A stretch of 64,000 nt of DNA, taken from contig NC_060887.1 of NCBI RefSeq assembly GCF_014805685.1, forward strand, positions 30,961,963-31,025,962, given 5' to 3'. Shown here piece by piece: positions 1 to 12,789 of the stretch. Source of the stretch: Silurus meridionalis (lineage: Eukaryota > Chordata > Actinopteri > Siluriformes > Siluridae). Both the position numbers and the translations under genes were made by a program. Each line of letters opens with the position of its first letter. Position 1 is the stretch's first letter. The notes below the pieces were generated by a model. That model did no database searches. It saw only the letters and a list, made by a program, of their open reading frames with translations, and was not told the DNA's origin.

Positions 1-604
1 TGGCAGAAGTTGCAGTCTGGACCTCCTCTTCTATTTTCCCCACATAGCAAAAGTTACGATCATCTGCCACTTGTGAAATGTTAACGCCTCATTAACCTTC
101 CAGCACTTCTAGACACTTTTTATGTGAAAGAGAGAAAAAAAAATAATACGATGAGGTAAAACATATGGATGGAAGGAAGTGAAACCCCAGACCTAGTTGG
201 AATAGCAGACGGAAAAAAAAGAAGTAAAAGAACAACGTCAATGTGTGTGCCTATTTTCAGCTTTGAGGAGTTCTACAGAACTAATTTTATACCCTATGTT
301 TAACCTGTTAGCATGCACCCCCGCTTTTGGGATTCACAGCTGAAAATGACCTATCTAAATTTAACAGTGTGTCAGTCTGTATACAATTTGCTTTCTGCAT
401 AACACAAACCACTTAAAAACAATCAAACAAATGGTGCATGTGTGCATGCATGGATGATTTTAGAAAGATAAATCAAACGATGTAGGGTTCACCCTGTCAG
501 GCAATGTGTGTATACATGCAGTGGATAAACTCAGCAGTTTCATGTGTCTCATGTGTACAATTGCAAACTATAGTTTGGGTGCAACATTTAAAAATAATAG
601 GTGA
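1..604. other. Intergenic DNA, no gene seen
   Basis: AT-rich unique-looking sequence. No open frame has recognisable protein content, and no clear repeat ends are visible. Confidence 0.5.
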
Positions 605-795
605 AAAGGAACTGGTAGCTCATTGTTAAGAGATTGGACTTGTGCTCAGAAGGTCATGAGTTAAAATTCCAGCAACGCCAATGCTGGGCTCTGGAGCAAA
701 GCTCATAACCCCCAACTGCTTGGTTGTATAAACATGATAATTGTAAGTTGTCCTGGAAAAAAGTGTCTGCCACATATTATAAATGTAAAATAAGA
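605..795 (+). mobile_element. tRNA-derived SINE, diverged copy
   Basis: The head resembles a tRNA gene: an A-box-like stretch near 615-630 (TAGCTCATTGTTAAGA) and a B-box-like stretch near 652-668 (GGTCATGAGTTAAAATT). It is followed by the tail common in fish SINEs, where a partly conserved stretch about data such as TTGTATAAACATGATAA leads to GTCTGCCACATATTATAAATG. From memory the family is widespread in teleosts. The copy is decayed in both promoter boxes, so it is not a functional tRNA and probably not transcribed by RNA polymerase III. Confidence 0.6.
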
Positions 796-1384
796 AGTGT
801 AATTTTCTGCCCAACTGCATAGGCGCTTGACTGCACAAGCGTTGGTCTAAATGGAAAATACATTTTACAAAGCCTAGATCTCTGTCTCTTTTGATTACTC
901 CAAAAATATATGACTGAAACAAAATGAAACACACACTCACTTCGCATAGATGGAACGCTTTTTTTTCCAAGGACATTCCAAAACAATTAAATTGTGCTTT
1001 GGCTAACTTTTCCATCAGTCCTTAAAACTTAGAAATCAAAGATTGATTTTGGATGTCAGCCAATTTCATTCGATCACAAGTGCATTAAACGGTAGGGAAA
1101 AAAGCAGACTGAAATCAAAGTTCAACTATTTCCAATGTATTAGTTATATAGACACATGAAACCAGGCTAGAAAGACAAACTGTTGTCATGCTGCTGGGTG
1201 TTTCTGTTTAATGCATACAAATTACAGCAATTCCATACGCAAAATTATGAATGGTCTAATCTTCATCTATTTTCTTTGTATCTTGTTAGGATGATAATTG
1301 AAAAAAGTAATTTATTCTCAATTCTGCGTCATTGTTAGAAGTTTATATAAGATGTGCAATGAAATCAAATGCAACTGTCAGTAC
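796..1384. other. Intergenic DNA, no gene seen
   Basis: No coding signal or named repeat recognised. Open frames here are short and low in complexity. Confidence 0.4.
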
Positions 1385-2754
1385 AGTGTGGTCTATAAAA
1401 TGTGTTCTTTTCCAGCAACCATTTTGGTGTTTCTTCTTAAGAGACAATACTATAGAATTGAAACTTGGATATATTTTAGAGTAGTCAATGTGCAGCTTTT
1501 GTAGCAGTACATATTTATTGTCCTCTAAAAATAACTCAACATACAGCCATTATTGTCAAAATATCTGGCAACAAAAGTGAGTACACCCTAAGTGTACATG
1601 TCAAAACAGTGTCCAAAGTGTCAATATTTCGAGTGAGTATCATTGTTATCTGGCACTGCCTTAATCCTCCTGTGCATGAAATTCACCAGAGCTGCGCAGG
1701 TTGTTGCTGGGATCCTCTTTCACTCCTCCATAATGACATCATAGAGCTGCTGGATGTTAGACATGGTGCTTCTGCCTTCTGCTTAAGGTTGCCCCACAGG
1801 TGCTCAATAGGGTTCAGGTCTGAAGACATACTTTGCCACTCCACCATCTTCACCTTCAGCTTTCTCAGCCTCATCTTGGTGGTTTGTTATTATGTAGGAA
1901 CACTGCCGTTTGGCTTAGTTTCTGAAGGGAGGGCTTCATGTTCTGCTTCAGAAAGTCACAGAACATGTTGGAATCCATGTTTCCATAACCCTAACCCTTA
2001 GTACTTCTCACCAAGGCGTCGCCAGAGATGCTTTAAACTATCAGAGCCAAACGAGTTTATCTTAGTCTGATTAGACCACAGGACATGGTTCCAGTAATTC
2101 ATGCTCTTGGACAGGTTTCTTCCACTTCTGCAACCTTTAAAACAATGCTGCAGCACTCATGCATATGTTTTTTGAAGCTATCTTCTGCACCTGATGCACA
2201 GCATGAGGACTCAACTTCTTCGAAGGACCCTTGCAAGGCCTGTTCTGAGTGGAACCTGTCTTGGAAAACCCCTGGCTACAGTACTGTAATTCAGTTTCAG
2301 TCTCAGGGTGTCTTCTTATAGCCTACACCATCTTTGTGGAGAGATTCTAATTCTCAAATTGTCAGAGAGTTCTTTGCCATTAGTTGCCATGTTAAACATT
2401 CAGTGGTCAGTAGGAGAGAATTGTATTTAAAGCACCAAAGTGTACTCAAATACACAAATTTGTATTTTCCTGTAAAGCAGACAAAAACCTGAACATAAAT
2501 AGGACATGCGGTTTTGCATGGTTACATGGCGTACAGCTGTTATCACTTAGGGTGTATTTACTTTTGTTGGCAGCTATTTTGACAATAATGACTGTATTTT
2601 TAGTTATTTTTTGAGGACAGTAAATCTGTACTGCTATACAAGCTGCACATTGACTACACTAAAATATATCCAAGTTTCATTTCTATAGTATTGAGAAGAT
2701 ATATTAAAATGATTGCTGAAATGTGAGGGGTGTACTCACCTTTGTGAGATGCTG
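1385..2754 (-). mobile_element. Degenerate Tc1-like DNA transposon with long inverted repeats
   Basis: Two flanking regions are inverted copies of each other. Around 1485-1600 the sequence reads GTCAATGTGCAGCTTTTGTA, then a stretch with CAGCCATTATTGTCAAAAT. Around 2560-2680 the reverse complement of both recurs in mirrored order. The right end closes with CACCTTTGTGAGATGCTG next to a TA dinucleotide at 2755-2756, the target duplicated by Tc1/mariner elements. The left end is badly eroded, so 1385 is approximate. Between the arms lies a decayed transposase on the minus strand. The arms of more than 100 bp on each side suggest a Tc1 subgroup with long terminal repeats. Confidence 0.7.
1683..2085 (-). 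pseudogene. Tc1-like transposase relic
   Basis: On the minus strand the frame ending near 1683 contains SSDLNPIEHLWGNLK, which matches the conserved C-terminal catalytic block (the PDLNPIE-LW motif) of Tc1 transposases. Further upstream, the reverse complement of 2001-2083 reads as the block around the first catalytic acid, but with Asn where Asp is expected, followed by a readable GSDSLKHLWRRLGEKY segment. The frame is broken between these blocks. The rest of the DDE domain and the N-terminal DNA-binding region are not intact. It cannot encode a working transposase. Confidence 0.7.
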
Positions 2755-2756
2755 TA

Positions 2757-5290
2757 CATGCATTGACTAGACTATGTGCATATTTAAATATTGTAACATT
2801 AAAAATATTGCAGTTATTTAACTTTTAACTGTTTCTTGGTTTTATATTTAAGTTTATCCAGACAACTAGCAAAAAAAAATCAAACGAGAAGTTCAACCAT
2901 AAAGCCATTTTTACACTTGGCCTGAATACTTGAGTTTGCATCCAGGAATTATTCTAGGCTAGTTTGAGGGAAAGTATATTAATTGCAGGTTTGCTTTCAC
3001 ATACAATAATTCCTTCCAAGCCATGCATGTATTGCGAAAATCCATATGTCTTGTTTTTGCCGATGGGTTTCCAAAATTCTAGCTTCTAAATTCTATCTAT
3101 TTTAAAATGTTTTCCATTGTATTTACACTGAGGTAAAGAACAGCACTTTTTATAAGCATGGTTTGCCATTGTGCAGAAATACCTGCAATACCTGCCAATC
3201 TCATATAACAATTCCTTTAGCGTGGTCTGGTTTTATATATAATTAGTATGGTGTCCCCTATCCTCTGTTGCCCATAACATTCCTTTCTTTACCATCATTG
3301 AACTTTAAACTGAAGCAACTTGAAAATTTTAACCAATCATGTTACTCAGCCTGCAGCACAGAGAGCAGATAGTTTCCACACCGTATGCAGCCCACACCAG
3401 GGTTCAGTGGATGCAAACCCCAGACCACTGTTTTCAAAGGAACCATGGATCAGTTCTCGGGATTGCTCCTAGGTGTAAAAACTGCTTTATAATTTCACAA
3501 AACAGAAAATGGCCCGGAGTCCAAAAAAAAAAAAAGGTGTATAAAATAACTTTAATCACATTATGCATCACATATTCGCCCAATAGCCTACAGTCACACT
3601 GACATGCCCTCGCTTCCTTTTGTACATTTTTCCTGTTTCAGGAATCCTACTCTAGGGACCCAATCCACTATGTGTCCCAGTTCCGTCTGTTCTTTACTGT
3701 TGTGTGTGCTAGAATATGTATCAGGGGGCAGATGTACACACAGTAAGAAAAAAATAACACCTGCCGGCTTTCAATGTATTCAACTGTACAAGCGGATACT
3801 TGAGACTGCTCACAGTCGGTGTGTGGTACAGGAAGTAATAGTACCATATAATTATTGCAGAATCATCAATAAAATAAATTCCAGGACACAGCTCATAAGT
3901 AACTGGATGTTCGTAATACAAGCTTCACCCAGACAGGCTGCTTTTATTTGGGTCTAGTTATTTTTGTAATTTAACCTAGATGCCTTGTGTTTGTGCTCTT
4001 ATGTTTGGGTTTTTATTGATTTATTGATTTATGTTTTTATTTATTTATAAAAAAAAATTCATTGATCTATTTTTTTATTTGTGTGTATTTGTTTTTTTTA
4101 GTTTGCTTGCTTGCTTGCTCATGTTTGTTACATCACACAGGGACAGTATATAAAAAGTATTAATAACTGCAGTTGTGACTATTTTATAAAAACAAATCCT
4201 AATTGTTCTGTATATGGAACTAAACATAAATGGTTTGGCATCAAAACCTATATGTAGCATCTGATTCTGTTCGAACTTTTGTTGTTCTTTTTCTTCTTAT
4301 AACCCCTTTATCCCAGCTTTTCCAGATTTACACTTGACCCTCTTTGCCTCTTTTGTTAGAACTAATTTTCTAGAAGTTTCTCTCAAAATATGTAATTATA
4401 CTTTAAGAGGAATAAAAGTATAATACATCATGACCTTCCAAGGTTAAACTCATGAAGAGCCTGATGACATTTAGAGTAAGGTTAAGTGCATGTAGTTCAT
4501 TGTGTAGTGCAGAGTACTCAATGACAAGTTCAGGTTAATAATAATCCATGATGTTCATAGCTGAAATACATTGCAAATAGTTTTTTATTATTATTATTAT
4601 TAGTATGCTAAACAATAAAATTAACTCCTGTGGTGGATTTTTGCGATAACAAATATTAGACTTAAAATCCATCCTTTGCAATATCTTCTGTTCTGGCAAT
4701 TGCATCCTCAAATATTTTCAAGAATTATAAGGGACAAAGATTTTGTCCTTTTGGCACACACATTCTGGAATTTGTCATTTTACCCCTCTTTGCTATAAAA
4801 ATATACGTTTTTGGATGAAATGTGGTAAAAAAAAAAAAATCTTGAATGATATTGATCGTTGATCGTTGAACACGTGATAGGCACATCATGGTAAGCAGAG
4901 AGGCAGATGAACTGATGCACACATCATGCCTTAGTACTTAGAGCCTATCTTGAGAACTTCATGGCAGGAAAACACTGTACACTCGAATTCATTGGAGTGA
5001 CTGTTATTATATCACTGATAATTACGTACTCATTTCCTATTTCTGCTCTGTAATCTGTAATACGACCAGGCACTAAAGTCCCCCAGAAGGTCTTCATGCT
5101 AGGTAACATTTCTTGTGTGAAAATTGTTTTTTTCACATGTATAATTACTCTGTGTGTCAAGTTAGTTTAACAAGCATTAAAATAAAAAATCTACTTAATA
5201 GCTATAATAATGTGACATTCTTTGAAAATAGAGGTATGCTGTAGGTGGCATATTACAAATTGTTATCATGGTTTTGAAAACAACAAGGTT
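2757..5290. other. Intergenic DNA, no gene seen
   Basis: AT-rich sequence with short poly-A/T runs and a small ATT-repeat near 4582-4602. Open frames of up to 117 codons (for example 3604-3957) show no domain motifs and lie in sequence without codon-like composition. Confidence 0.45.
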
Positions 5291-5294
5291 TACA

Positions 5295-5869
5295 AAGCCA
5301 TCCTACAGAACGCCATCCGAAGCTGTCTAGCTACACTGTCCATTGCCAACACCTTACAGTCTTCTTGCAGATTGCATCTCCTGCATTGGAGTGATCTCCT
5401 ACACAGTCCACATGTGTGCACCTTTCTCTACTTTTATACGTCACCCTATGATTCTCCTTCTTCTTGAAATACGTAGACCTACCCATCACCTCCTCATCAC
5501 CTCTGTTCACTTTACCTACATGACCATTGAAGTCTGCTTCAATCACTAATCTTTTCTTCCTAGGTACACCTTCTACCACTTCATCTAATTCACTCCAGAA
5601 TTTTTCCTTCTCCTCCATCTCACAGCCCACTTATGGAGTATATGCACTGATGACATTTATCATCACCCCTTCAACTTCCAGCTTTACGTTTATCACCCTA
5701 TCAGAAACTCTCTTCACCAACACTACACTGAAATTCTGGTTTGTGATCTGCATGTTAGATTTGGCACGTTGTAAGATGGATGCCCTTCCTAACGCAACCC
5801 TTCCTATTTATCCGGGCTTGGGACCAGCACTAAAAGTGCACTGGCTTGCGCAACCCTAATGGCTGGGTT
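5295..5869 (-). mobile_element. RTE-type LINE, 5' fragment with endonuclease remnant
   Basis: Read on the minus strand, the fragment starts near 5869 with the AACCCAGCCATTAGGGTTGC leader and a GGATAAATAGG stretch that I recognise from the 5' end of RTE-like LINEs of fish. It then enters an apurinic-endonuclease-like frame. Readable blocks are ISAYTP followed by VGCEMEEKEKFWSELDEVVE, and then RLVIEADFNGHVGKVNRGDEE (5331-5630). ADFN (GDFN in active proteins) is a standard endonuclease catalytic motif and RVTYKS is the later block. Pieces of the domain are missing and no reverse transcriptase follows, so this is a truncated, dead copy. Confidence 0.75.
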
Positions 5870-7378
5870 AAATAATAATAATAAATCAGAACTGCTAAAT
5901 GTATAATTGTTGTATACTTCAAAGAGTGTATAATAAATGAATCTGGATTACTCTGATAGCCAGTACTCAGTCCTTCCGAATCTGACTGGTTCCAGACACA
6001 AGGAATCTATTCCTCTCACTTAACACAATAAAATATGTTGGTGGAACGAAAGCATTCCCACATGAGACAGGTATCTAATAAAAGAAAGGTCAAAATCAGC
6101 AGCTCCAGCAAACAGAGGTGGACGCTGACAGGTCTGGTATTTACTCTGCAGGAGTTCCCATTGAGCGGGTGAACAAACTGAGAAGGAAGAGACACGTGCT
6201 TTAGTAAGGGACAGCTCACTGTATTTGCATTCTGCTCTTCACTGACAGCAGTAGAAGGCAGGAGGTAAGCGGGAACTCAAACTTGGTATTAACTTTATGC
6301 TACAAATGTTCCACAAAATCAGTGTGGTATTAGAATAAAAGGCTAAAACAGTAGGAAGACTTTGTCTAAAACTAAACACCTGAGGTGAAATCCAAATACA
6401 TTTTTAAGATTGTAAGTTATATAAGCAGTGTTTATTATTTTATTAATAGCATCAGCAAATATATGACTCCATGTTTAATTCATTAACAAATTCATTGATA
6501 TGTGACTTGATTGATAGATCAAATTTAGGGTTTTTGTGAAGTGGAAAAAAAAAAGTAGGTGAGTTGGCTATGCTAAAATTGCCTAGGGTCTGAATATTAA
6601 ATAATATTATTTAAAAGAATGTAAATTAATAATACACTGAATTCAGTAATATCTCTTTACAATAGCCAAACCAGAATGGTGTGTGGGCATTTCAAAAGCA
6701 ACTGAATAATGTTCTTTATAGTTATATTATATATATTTATCAAATAACACAGGAAAATAAATACCTATAAGCAGGCACAATCCGTTTACATCTACAAATA
6801 CAGATATGAGAAGATAATTACAATGGAAACTGAATGTAAGTGCATTTACTATGCTTTAAAAACCCTTTTGCATATTGGACATCTGCCCTGGGTGGTTGAT
6901 TATAATCAGATTGTCCACAGACGAGCTGAAATTAGTGTACTCAATAGTCATGGCTAGAAAGTAGAAGTAATTCCTCTGTAAATGGTACCTCCCTGAGCTA
7001 AATCCAATACAAAACAACAAGCATCCTGATTTTATTGTATTCGTGGAGGTTTTCTTTCTTTCTGCATTTATAAGTTAATGTTGACATTTATTCATCAAAA
7101 ACTGTTCAGAAACTAGAATAAATTCAAGTGCCTGGAATGTGTCTGGTTCTGAATTATGATTCACACAATATTAAAATAAATGGGAATCTGAGACCAAATG
7201 AAGGTCTGTGGACACTAAGCAAACTTTAGAAACATTAGCCAACTGTGTTGCTGAACATAATACTGATGTTCTAAGGAAAGTTCTAAGTCAATGTCTATGA
7301 TGAACCGTTTTACCCTACACCCTTGTTATATTTGAATAGCTCTTAAAATTCTAATACCAGAGGTCTGATACACACACA

Positions 7379-7389
7379 GAGCGAGAGCG

Positions 7390-7434
<45 letters not shown>
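7379..7434. repeat. (GA)n microsatellite
   Basis: Mostly uninterrupted GA repeats with a GAGC-rich beginning. It produces a spurious serine-leucine frame on the minus strand. Confidence 0.95.
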
Positions 7435-7436
<2 letters not shown>

Positions 7437-7770
7437 CTGCTCCCACTTTCAAAGCATGTGATAATGACCTTGTGCCACAGAATTTGTACCAGGATCATTA
7501 TGTACACGGTGTACCCGGGTGATAGCATGTTGCACCTCCTTTGACCTTCGGAGTAGCATAAATTCAACTGAGCATGCATTCTAAAAAACACTGAATGCAT
7601 CATGCAGGATTTTTTTGCCATGCTGAAATGATTGCATTGTGTCCTTTCCACCTCATCTCAGAGATACTTGATAGAGCTAACATATTGCATGACTTGGGTA
7701 GCAAAGGGTTTTATGGCATTTGTAGGATAATATGTGTCTGAGAGCAACATTTTTCTCTGTAAATCATTTT

Positions 7771-7802
7771 CAAGAAAGAAAGAAAGAAAAAAGGAAAGAA
7801 AG
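7771..7802. repeat. (GAAA)n simple repeat
   Basis: Imperfect GAAA repeats of about eight units. Confidence 0.85.
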
Positions 7803-9615
7803 ATCTATTTAATCCATGTGTTATATTTTGACTCTAGACTTGTTACATTTGTAAAAACTCTTTGCAGAAGCTTCTGTTTAATACTTTTCTGTTTAATCCC
7901 CAATAACAAAAAGAAATGTCCTTTTTACAATGCATTGTACAACTATTTATTCTTCTGCATGTGCTCTTTTATCCATAGTAGAAATTTGTTAGGCATTCAT
8001 TTTGATCTTGAAAGACAAATAATAAATAAATATATTACAAAGAATTATGCATAATGCATAACAAGGTGGTGGTAATGGGTAGCACTGCTATCACAGAAAA
8101 CATGCACTCACAGGCTTCTCACCTTTAGATCCTCACTTATCAGATGAACCATATAAAAAGTCTGTGGATGCAATGGTTTAAAGTTACTTACATCTGCTAA
8201 AGCATAACTAAATGTGACATCTTTATGTACTGCTGTAACAGCAGGCCAGCACATTAGCACTGACTGCCAGCAAAGGTTTTGGATCTTAAAATGGATTTTT
8301 GATATATGTAACTCCACTGGAAACATTTATATTTTCCAATGTCTTGCCAAATGTTGTGCTTCTGTGTGTGTATTGAGTGTGTTTGGACTTTGACTTCATT
8401 CAGTGAATTCATGCAAAAAATATTTATGCTGTGCTCGATCCTCTGCCTTATCTCGTGTTTACTTGTTTGAATTTGGTTTGGTTTGGTTTGATAGTTGCAT
8501 TACTACAAATGCTTGTATACTGCCTGGTTTAAGACAGTTGTCTGGGTTTGCAAGTCTAGATATTACTAGATTGTTTATTTTTGCATTAAAGCCTATGGAT
8601 AGTCTCTCTATTAGGGGTCAGCTACTGGCAACACATGACTGGAGTTTCAGCATATATCAGTTGAAATGCTTAGAAAATGCTACCTGCGCAGTTCATGCTC
8701 CAGTAAATTGTGAATCCTCCAGCACAAGCTTCAAAAACAGATTCAGTCACTTTTAATTTCCCTATAGCTCTTAAAAGGAAATGCAAGGGTTTCTTCATGC
8801 AGTGCTTACTCTACTTTACTATCTTTTCTATATAGTACTTTTGTGATAGTATTTAAATCACTATGGTGTAATAATTGTTTCATGCAAAAGCAGTAGATTG
8901 GGCTACCACCAAGTAGCAGGAATAATCAAACAGTTAAACAGGCTAGCAAACTAGTCATCAGTTTAAAAGGACTTCCATCACCTGGAGTAAATAAACGTAT
9001 CGCTCGTAATAGTTTACCAGGAAAACAAAGATATGGAACATGATCGATAAGCTACTTCATATTTATTGCAAAAAACTAGAAAAAGAGACTACAGAAAAAG
9101 ACAGAGACTACACTCAAAACTGCATTTTTATTATTAATATATCTGGTAATGAACCCACATGTCCTCAATAATCATCCTGCAGTATCCCCTTCCCTGTTTA
9201 TTTATTGATTTATTAATTTTTTATTGTGCAAACATACCCAGTAAGAAATGGCCGTATTTTGCTGATTAATTAGACCCAGCATGGTGGAAGCAAGGAACGC
9301 ATAATATATTGGGTACTCCAAAGAAAATGTTAGGAACTTGTGTTTTAAATTAGCAAGTAAGTATAATCAACAATCACTACTCTCTACTGAACTCATTTAG
9401 CTGACCATCTAAACTTGTTAAGGGCTCCAGATCAATACAAAAGCTTTCTTTAAACCATTAAATTCATAGAAATGGAAACAAGGTATAGGCTAAGCAAAGA
9501 ACCTAGGTCAAAGTTAAGCTGTGGAAAAAAAGAGCAATTTCTGGGAAGGATGTCAAGCATATCCCCAGAGGCACTGGCCAGGTGAGAATCGGTGTCACAA
9601 AGTTGTTAGAATGTA

Positions 9616-10016
9616 CACTCACTGAATACTCTATTAGGAAAATCTGTATACCTGCTTATTCATGCAATTATCTTATCAGCTAATTGGGTAGCAGCAGTGC
9701 AATACATATTATTATGCAGATACAGGCCAGTAGCTCTGGGAAATGTTCACATCAACCATCAGATTTTTTCTCTGAGTCTGCAGTGGGCATTGGCTCACCA
9801 AAATTAAACACATGGCCTGGTCCAGTAAATTTCTTTTGAGGTACACAGATGGCAGGGTCAAAATTGGCTGCCAAGAACAAGAATCCATGGACCCAACCTT
9901 GCCTTGTTTCAACAGTCCAGGCTAGTGGAGGTGTTGTTATGTTATTGGGAATGTCTTGGCACCAATCAATCATCAATGAAATACCACCAACCTATTTGAG
10001 TATTGGTGCACCTGAT
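9616..10016 (+). mobile_element. Tc1-like transposon relic, internally deleted
   Basis: The left end, CACTCACTGAATACTCTATT after a TA at 9614-9615, corresponds to the terminal sequence of a fish Tc1-like family I recognise (consensus resembling a start in CACTCACCGGCCACTTTATT, from memory). At 9880-9970 the sequence AGAATCCATGGACCCAACCT, then the CAACAGTCCAGGC block, matches the transposase-coding interior of that family. At 9975-10010 a CCAACCTATTTGAGTATTGG block follows. Large parts of the interior and the right end are missing, so the right border is approximate. Confidence 0.55.
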
Positions 10017-10767
10017 TGAGGTGAAGAATTTTTTTTTTGAGAGCAACTGGAGCCCCTACGCAGTATTAATATAGTTTTCTTTAGATCGTCCTCAGAAAGT
10101 GTTTGTACCCCAGTCAGATTGTTTTGCTAATCACGTTCTCACTATTTTTCAGCCCTCATCAACTCTTGGCTATTCAAAAACTTAAAAAAAAAGAATCAGT
10201 AGATAAACAATTAAAAATATTTCCTTGCTTTCCAAAAATGCCATTTAACATTTAAGCTCTGGATGAAAGTCATGCGTGATGGAAGCGTAAGAAAATGCAC
10301 AGTTTTGTCTCAATAAACATATGTACAGGAATTCTGTATCTGTCCACATTAAGAAGTCCTCCTTACAACTCCATAGTATTGTCCACATCCTTTTTATCTG
10401 TTTGAACATTTGAGGACCGATGACATAGTTGCCATGTCAAGTTTCCTACAGTTGTGGACAATCTAAATACAAAATTATGAGACAAAATAAAGTCCATATC
10501 CCTGCCCCAACCTAAAATATGCAAATATTTTCTCTAAAGCAAATCACCCTTATATAGATTGTGCTATGAATAAAAATAATGATATGAATAAAATCATTTG
10601 AGGGACTCCTGCAAAATGGACTTAAAATTTTACAAATAAATAAATGACTAAAAACAAATAAACTGTTATGTATCTACTGCACAAAAGCAACAATGGCAAC
10701 TAAAATTAAATCACAAACAAATAATACACAAAATGAAAAACACAAAATAAAAAAACAAATATTAAAC
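10017..10767. other. Intergenic DNA, no gene seen
   Basis: AT-rich sequence with A-rich tracts near 10640-10760. No coding or repeat identity recognised. Confidence 0.4.
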
Positions 10768-10882
10768 ATTGTGGGTGGGACCATGAATGGGAGAAAATAA
10801 CATATTTTTGCAGCAGCGAGTAGGAGCAGGACTAAACCTTGCGGGAGCAGGACTGAAAAATCTGTCCCGTGCAGGTCTCTAC
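10768..10882 (+). mobile_element. Possible terminal fragment of a hAT-like transposon
   Basis: The segment has two nearly identical units (AGGAGCAGGACTAAACCTTG and GGGAGCAGGACTGAAAAATC) and ends with GTCCCGTGCAGGTCTCTAC, a G+C-rich border I associate with a fish DNA transposon terminus. It stops exactly where the Gypsy-like reverse transcriptase frame begins, which fits insertion into that older element. The left end was not found and the family assignment is tentative. Confidence 0.3.
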
Positions 10883-10883
10883 T

Positions 10884-11150
10884 ATGGAGGAATATGTGCA
10901 AGAAGTCTTGGCACTAAGAACATTTGTCCCTCTACTTTACTGGCAGATGCTGTCTTCTTCTTTGGCCTGCAGTGATGACAGAGACCTAAATACCATTAAA
11001 GTATCATGTCCCCTTACAATTAGTGCCATCAGCCTTGTAACATGTTCAAGGGCCAAGATCTTCACTAGCTTAGATGTACACAGTGCATACATACTCGTCT
11101 TAGTTAAAATAGGAGATAACTGGAATGTGTCAAATATTTATTTGCGTCCT
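10884..11150 (+). pseudogene. Ty3/Gypsy reverse transcriptase relic
   Basis: Starting at the ATG at 10884 the translation reads MEEYVQEVLAL, like the MEEYI-EALA helix just before the reverse transcriptase of fish Gypsy elements. After a frame slip, the neighbouring frame gives ICPSTLLADAVFFFGLQ (expected IRPSTSPA--FFFV). The original frame then resumes with DLNTIKV and RAKIFTSLDVHSAYILVLVK, matching the F-KLDLRSAYNLIRI block; the LDV Asp is the first catalytic acid of the palm. Frameshifts and truncation before the YVDD region leave it non-functional. No long terminal repeats were found nearby. Confidence 0.65.
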
Positions 11151-12789
11151 ATAGACTGGACAGTGTCCCATCATTAATTCATTCCTTTGTAAATGAATAC
11201 TAAAACAGTTCTTAAGCCACCACTCATAGTATTATTCTCCAAGCAGGCTATGTATAGCTGACATAGTCCTTTGATGACAGACCTTGGAATTTTCTTACTA
11301 AAGGTAAGACTCTGGGACTAATTGCTTTGTTGGCGATGCACCTCGTGTTTCCAGTCTGTGTTAGTTTCAAATGTACTAAAATAGTATAAAAGAAACACAC
11401 AAAAAAAAACCTTTTACTAAAACCTGATCCTGTTCAAACTGTGGAATTTATTTTGCGAAATCATGACATCACCAAATGCAAATCAGATGTGCAGAGCATG
11501 CACTTGGTAAATTATGGGTTGCTGAAATTTCTCAACATACAAAAATAGTATGAAGACAGAAATGTTTAGTTAGGTTTGTTAATAACTGATTGATTGATGT
11601 GGCCCATTTTGTAGCCAGCTATATTTTTCTGCCTAATTCTATGATCTCCAAGCTCTGTACCTCTGCACTGCATAGTCTGCAAATGAACTCATTTGCTCTT
11701 TTTGTAATTTACATTTATTCCGTAAGAGTGCCTACATTTCCCACATCAGAATCTCTGTCTGGCTTGTCACTGTCCACACATTACCCTGCTATCTAGTTAG
11801 AGGTGAAAGCGCAGACTCTGGCTTTCATTAGTCCTCTTTTAGAATTTTATACATTTAAAATGGGATGATCAACTTTGTTTTGTTTTGTTCTGTTGTTGTG
11901 GAAATAGTCAGATTTAAATAAAAAAATGTAGACCAATAAGCTATCCATTGAATGATATTGTGGTTATAGTTAGCAAGCAGTGAAACTGTAAATTAAACTA
12001 TGTGGACAGCCTGTTTATTAGCCACTGCTCTGTTGTTATCAAGCTCCAGTGCTCCAGTTGCAAAAAGAAGAACTGACAAAGGGATCCCTTGACAGTTTTT
12101 GTAAATCACGCTCTAGAGGTTTGTTCATGCTTTGTCATGGCAGGAAACAGCATTTCTAGGCTGCCACAGCAAAGCCAAGACAGTTTGTGTTATATCCCTG
12201 CAGTCTTTGAAACTCAACTCTGTGGGCATAATGTCATAGCTTAAATTAAAATCCAAAGGCAATCTGTTGCTTCATATGTTTTATGTGCATCTTGCATAGA
12301 AAGAAGTGATTATTCAAACCTTCCTGCCACTTACTGCTGAATGGCAAATGACAAATCCATGTACCTAGGTGGTCAGGTGGTGCAGACCATTTTTTTGCCA
12401 GGCTTCAACAATGGAATTTAATCCAGCCAAGCATGTCTCACTTGCATAAGCAGTCTGAGTGATTACTTTTCTCCTGTTGCTTTGACTTCTTTAGGTTTAT
12501 GTGCATCGCCACTTTTCCTTAGCAGCAGGCAGTAATGACAGAAATTACTGAACGGTCATGTGTTACAAAACCACAAGTATGCCCAGCATGTTGTTTTCTA
12601 TCATTTTGTTGGGAATTGTGAAAGAACTAATTTGGCTAGATCCTAAAATGGCTTAAGGCACATGTACAACTTTAATAAAACTTTAACTTTTATACTGTGA
12701 CACTGATGAATGCACAGATGAAGACTTTGGTTACTTGATCTTAAAATAAAAAATAATTTCAGAATTTCTCAATCTGGAGCAACACACTG
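11151..12789. other. Intergenic DNA, no gene seen
   Basis: No protein motifs. The portion from about 11990 to 12650 has higher complexity and some GC-balanced stretches, which might be regulatory, but nothing specific is visible. Confidence 0.4.

Larger units (their letters stand above)
5870..9615. other. Intergenic DNA, no gene seen
   Basis: Apart from the two simple repeats listed separately, I see only AT-rich sequence and scattered short open frames without protein motifs. The span 6000-6260 is somewhat more complex but has no identifiable function. Confidence 0.45.

Noticed and set aside
609..690. A tRNA gene
   Set aside because: The promoter boxes are tRNA-like, but the cloverleaf is broken and a SINE tail follows.
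1985..2000. Interstitial telomere repeat (CCCTAA)
   Set aside because: Only two units within a Tc1-like relic; too short to be meaningful.
3604..3957. 117-codon + strand frame
   Set aside because: No signal peptide, domain or splice context; composition is that of non-coding DNA.
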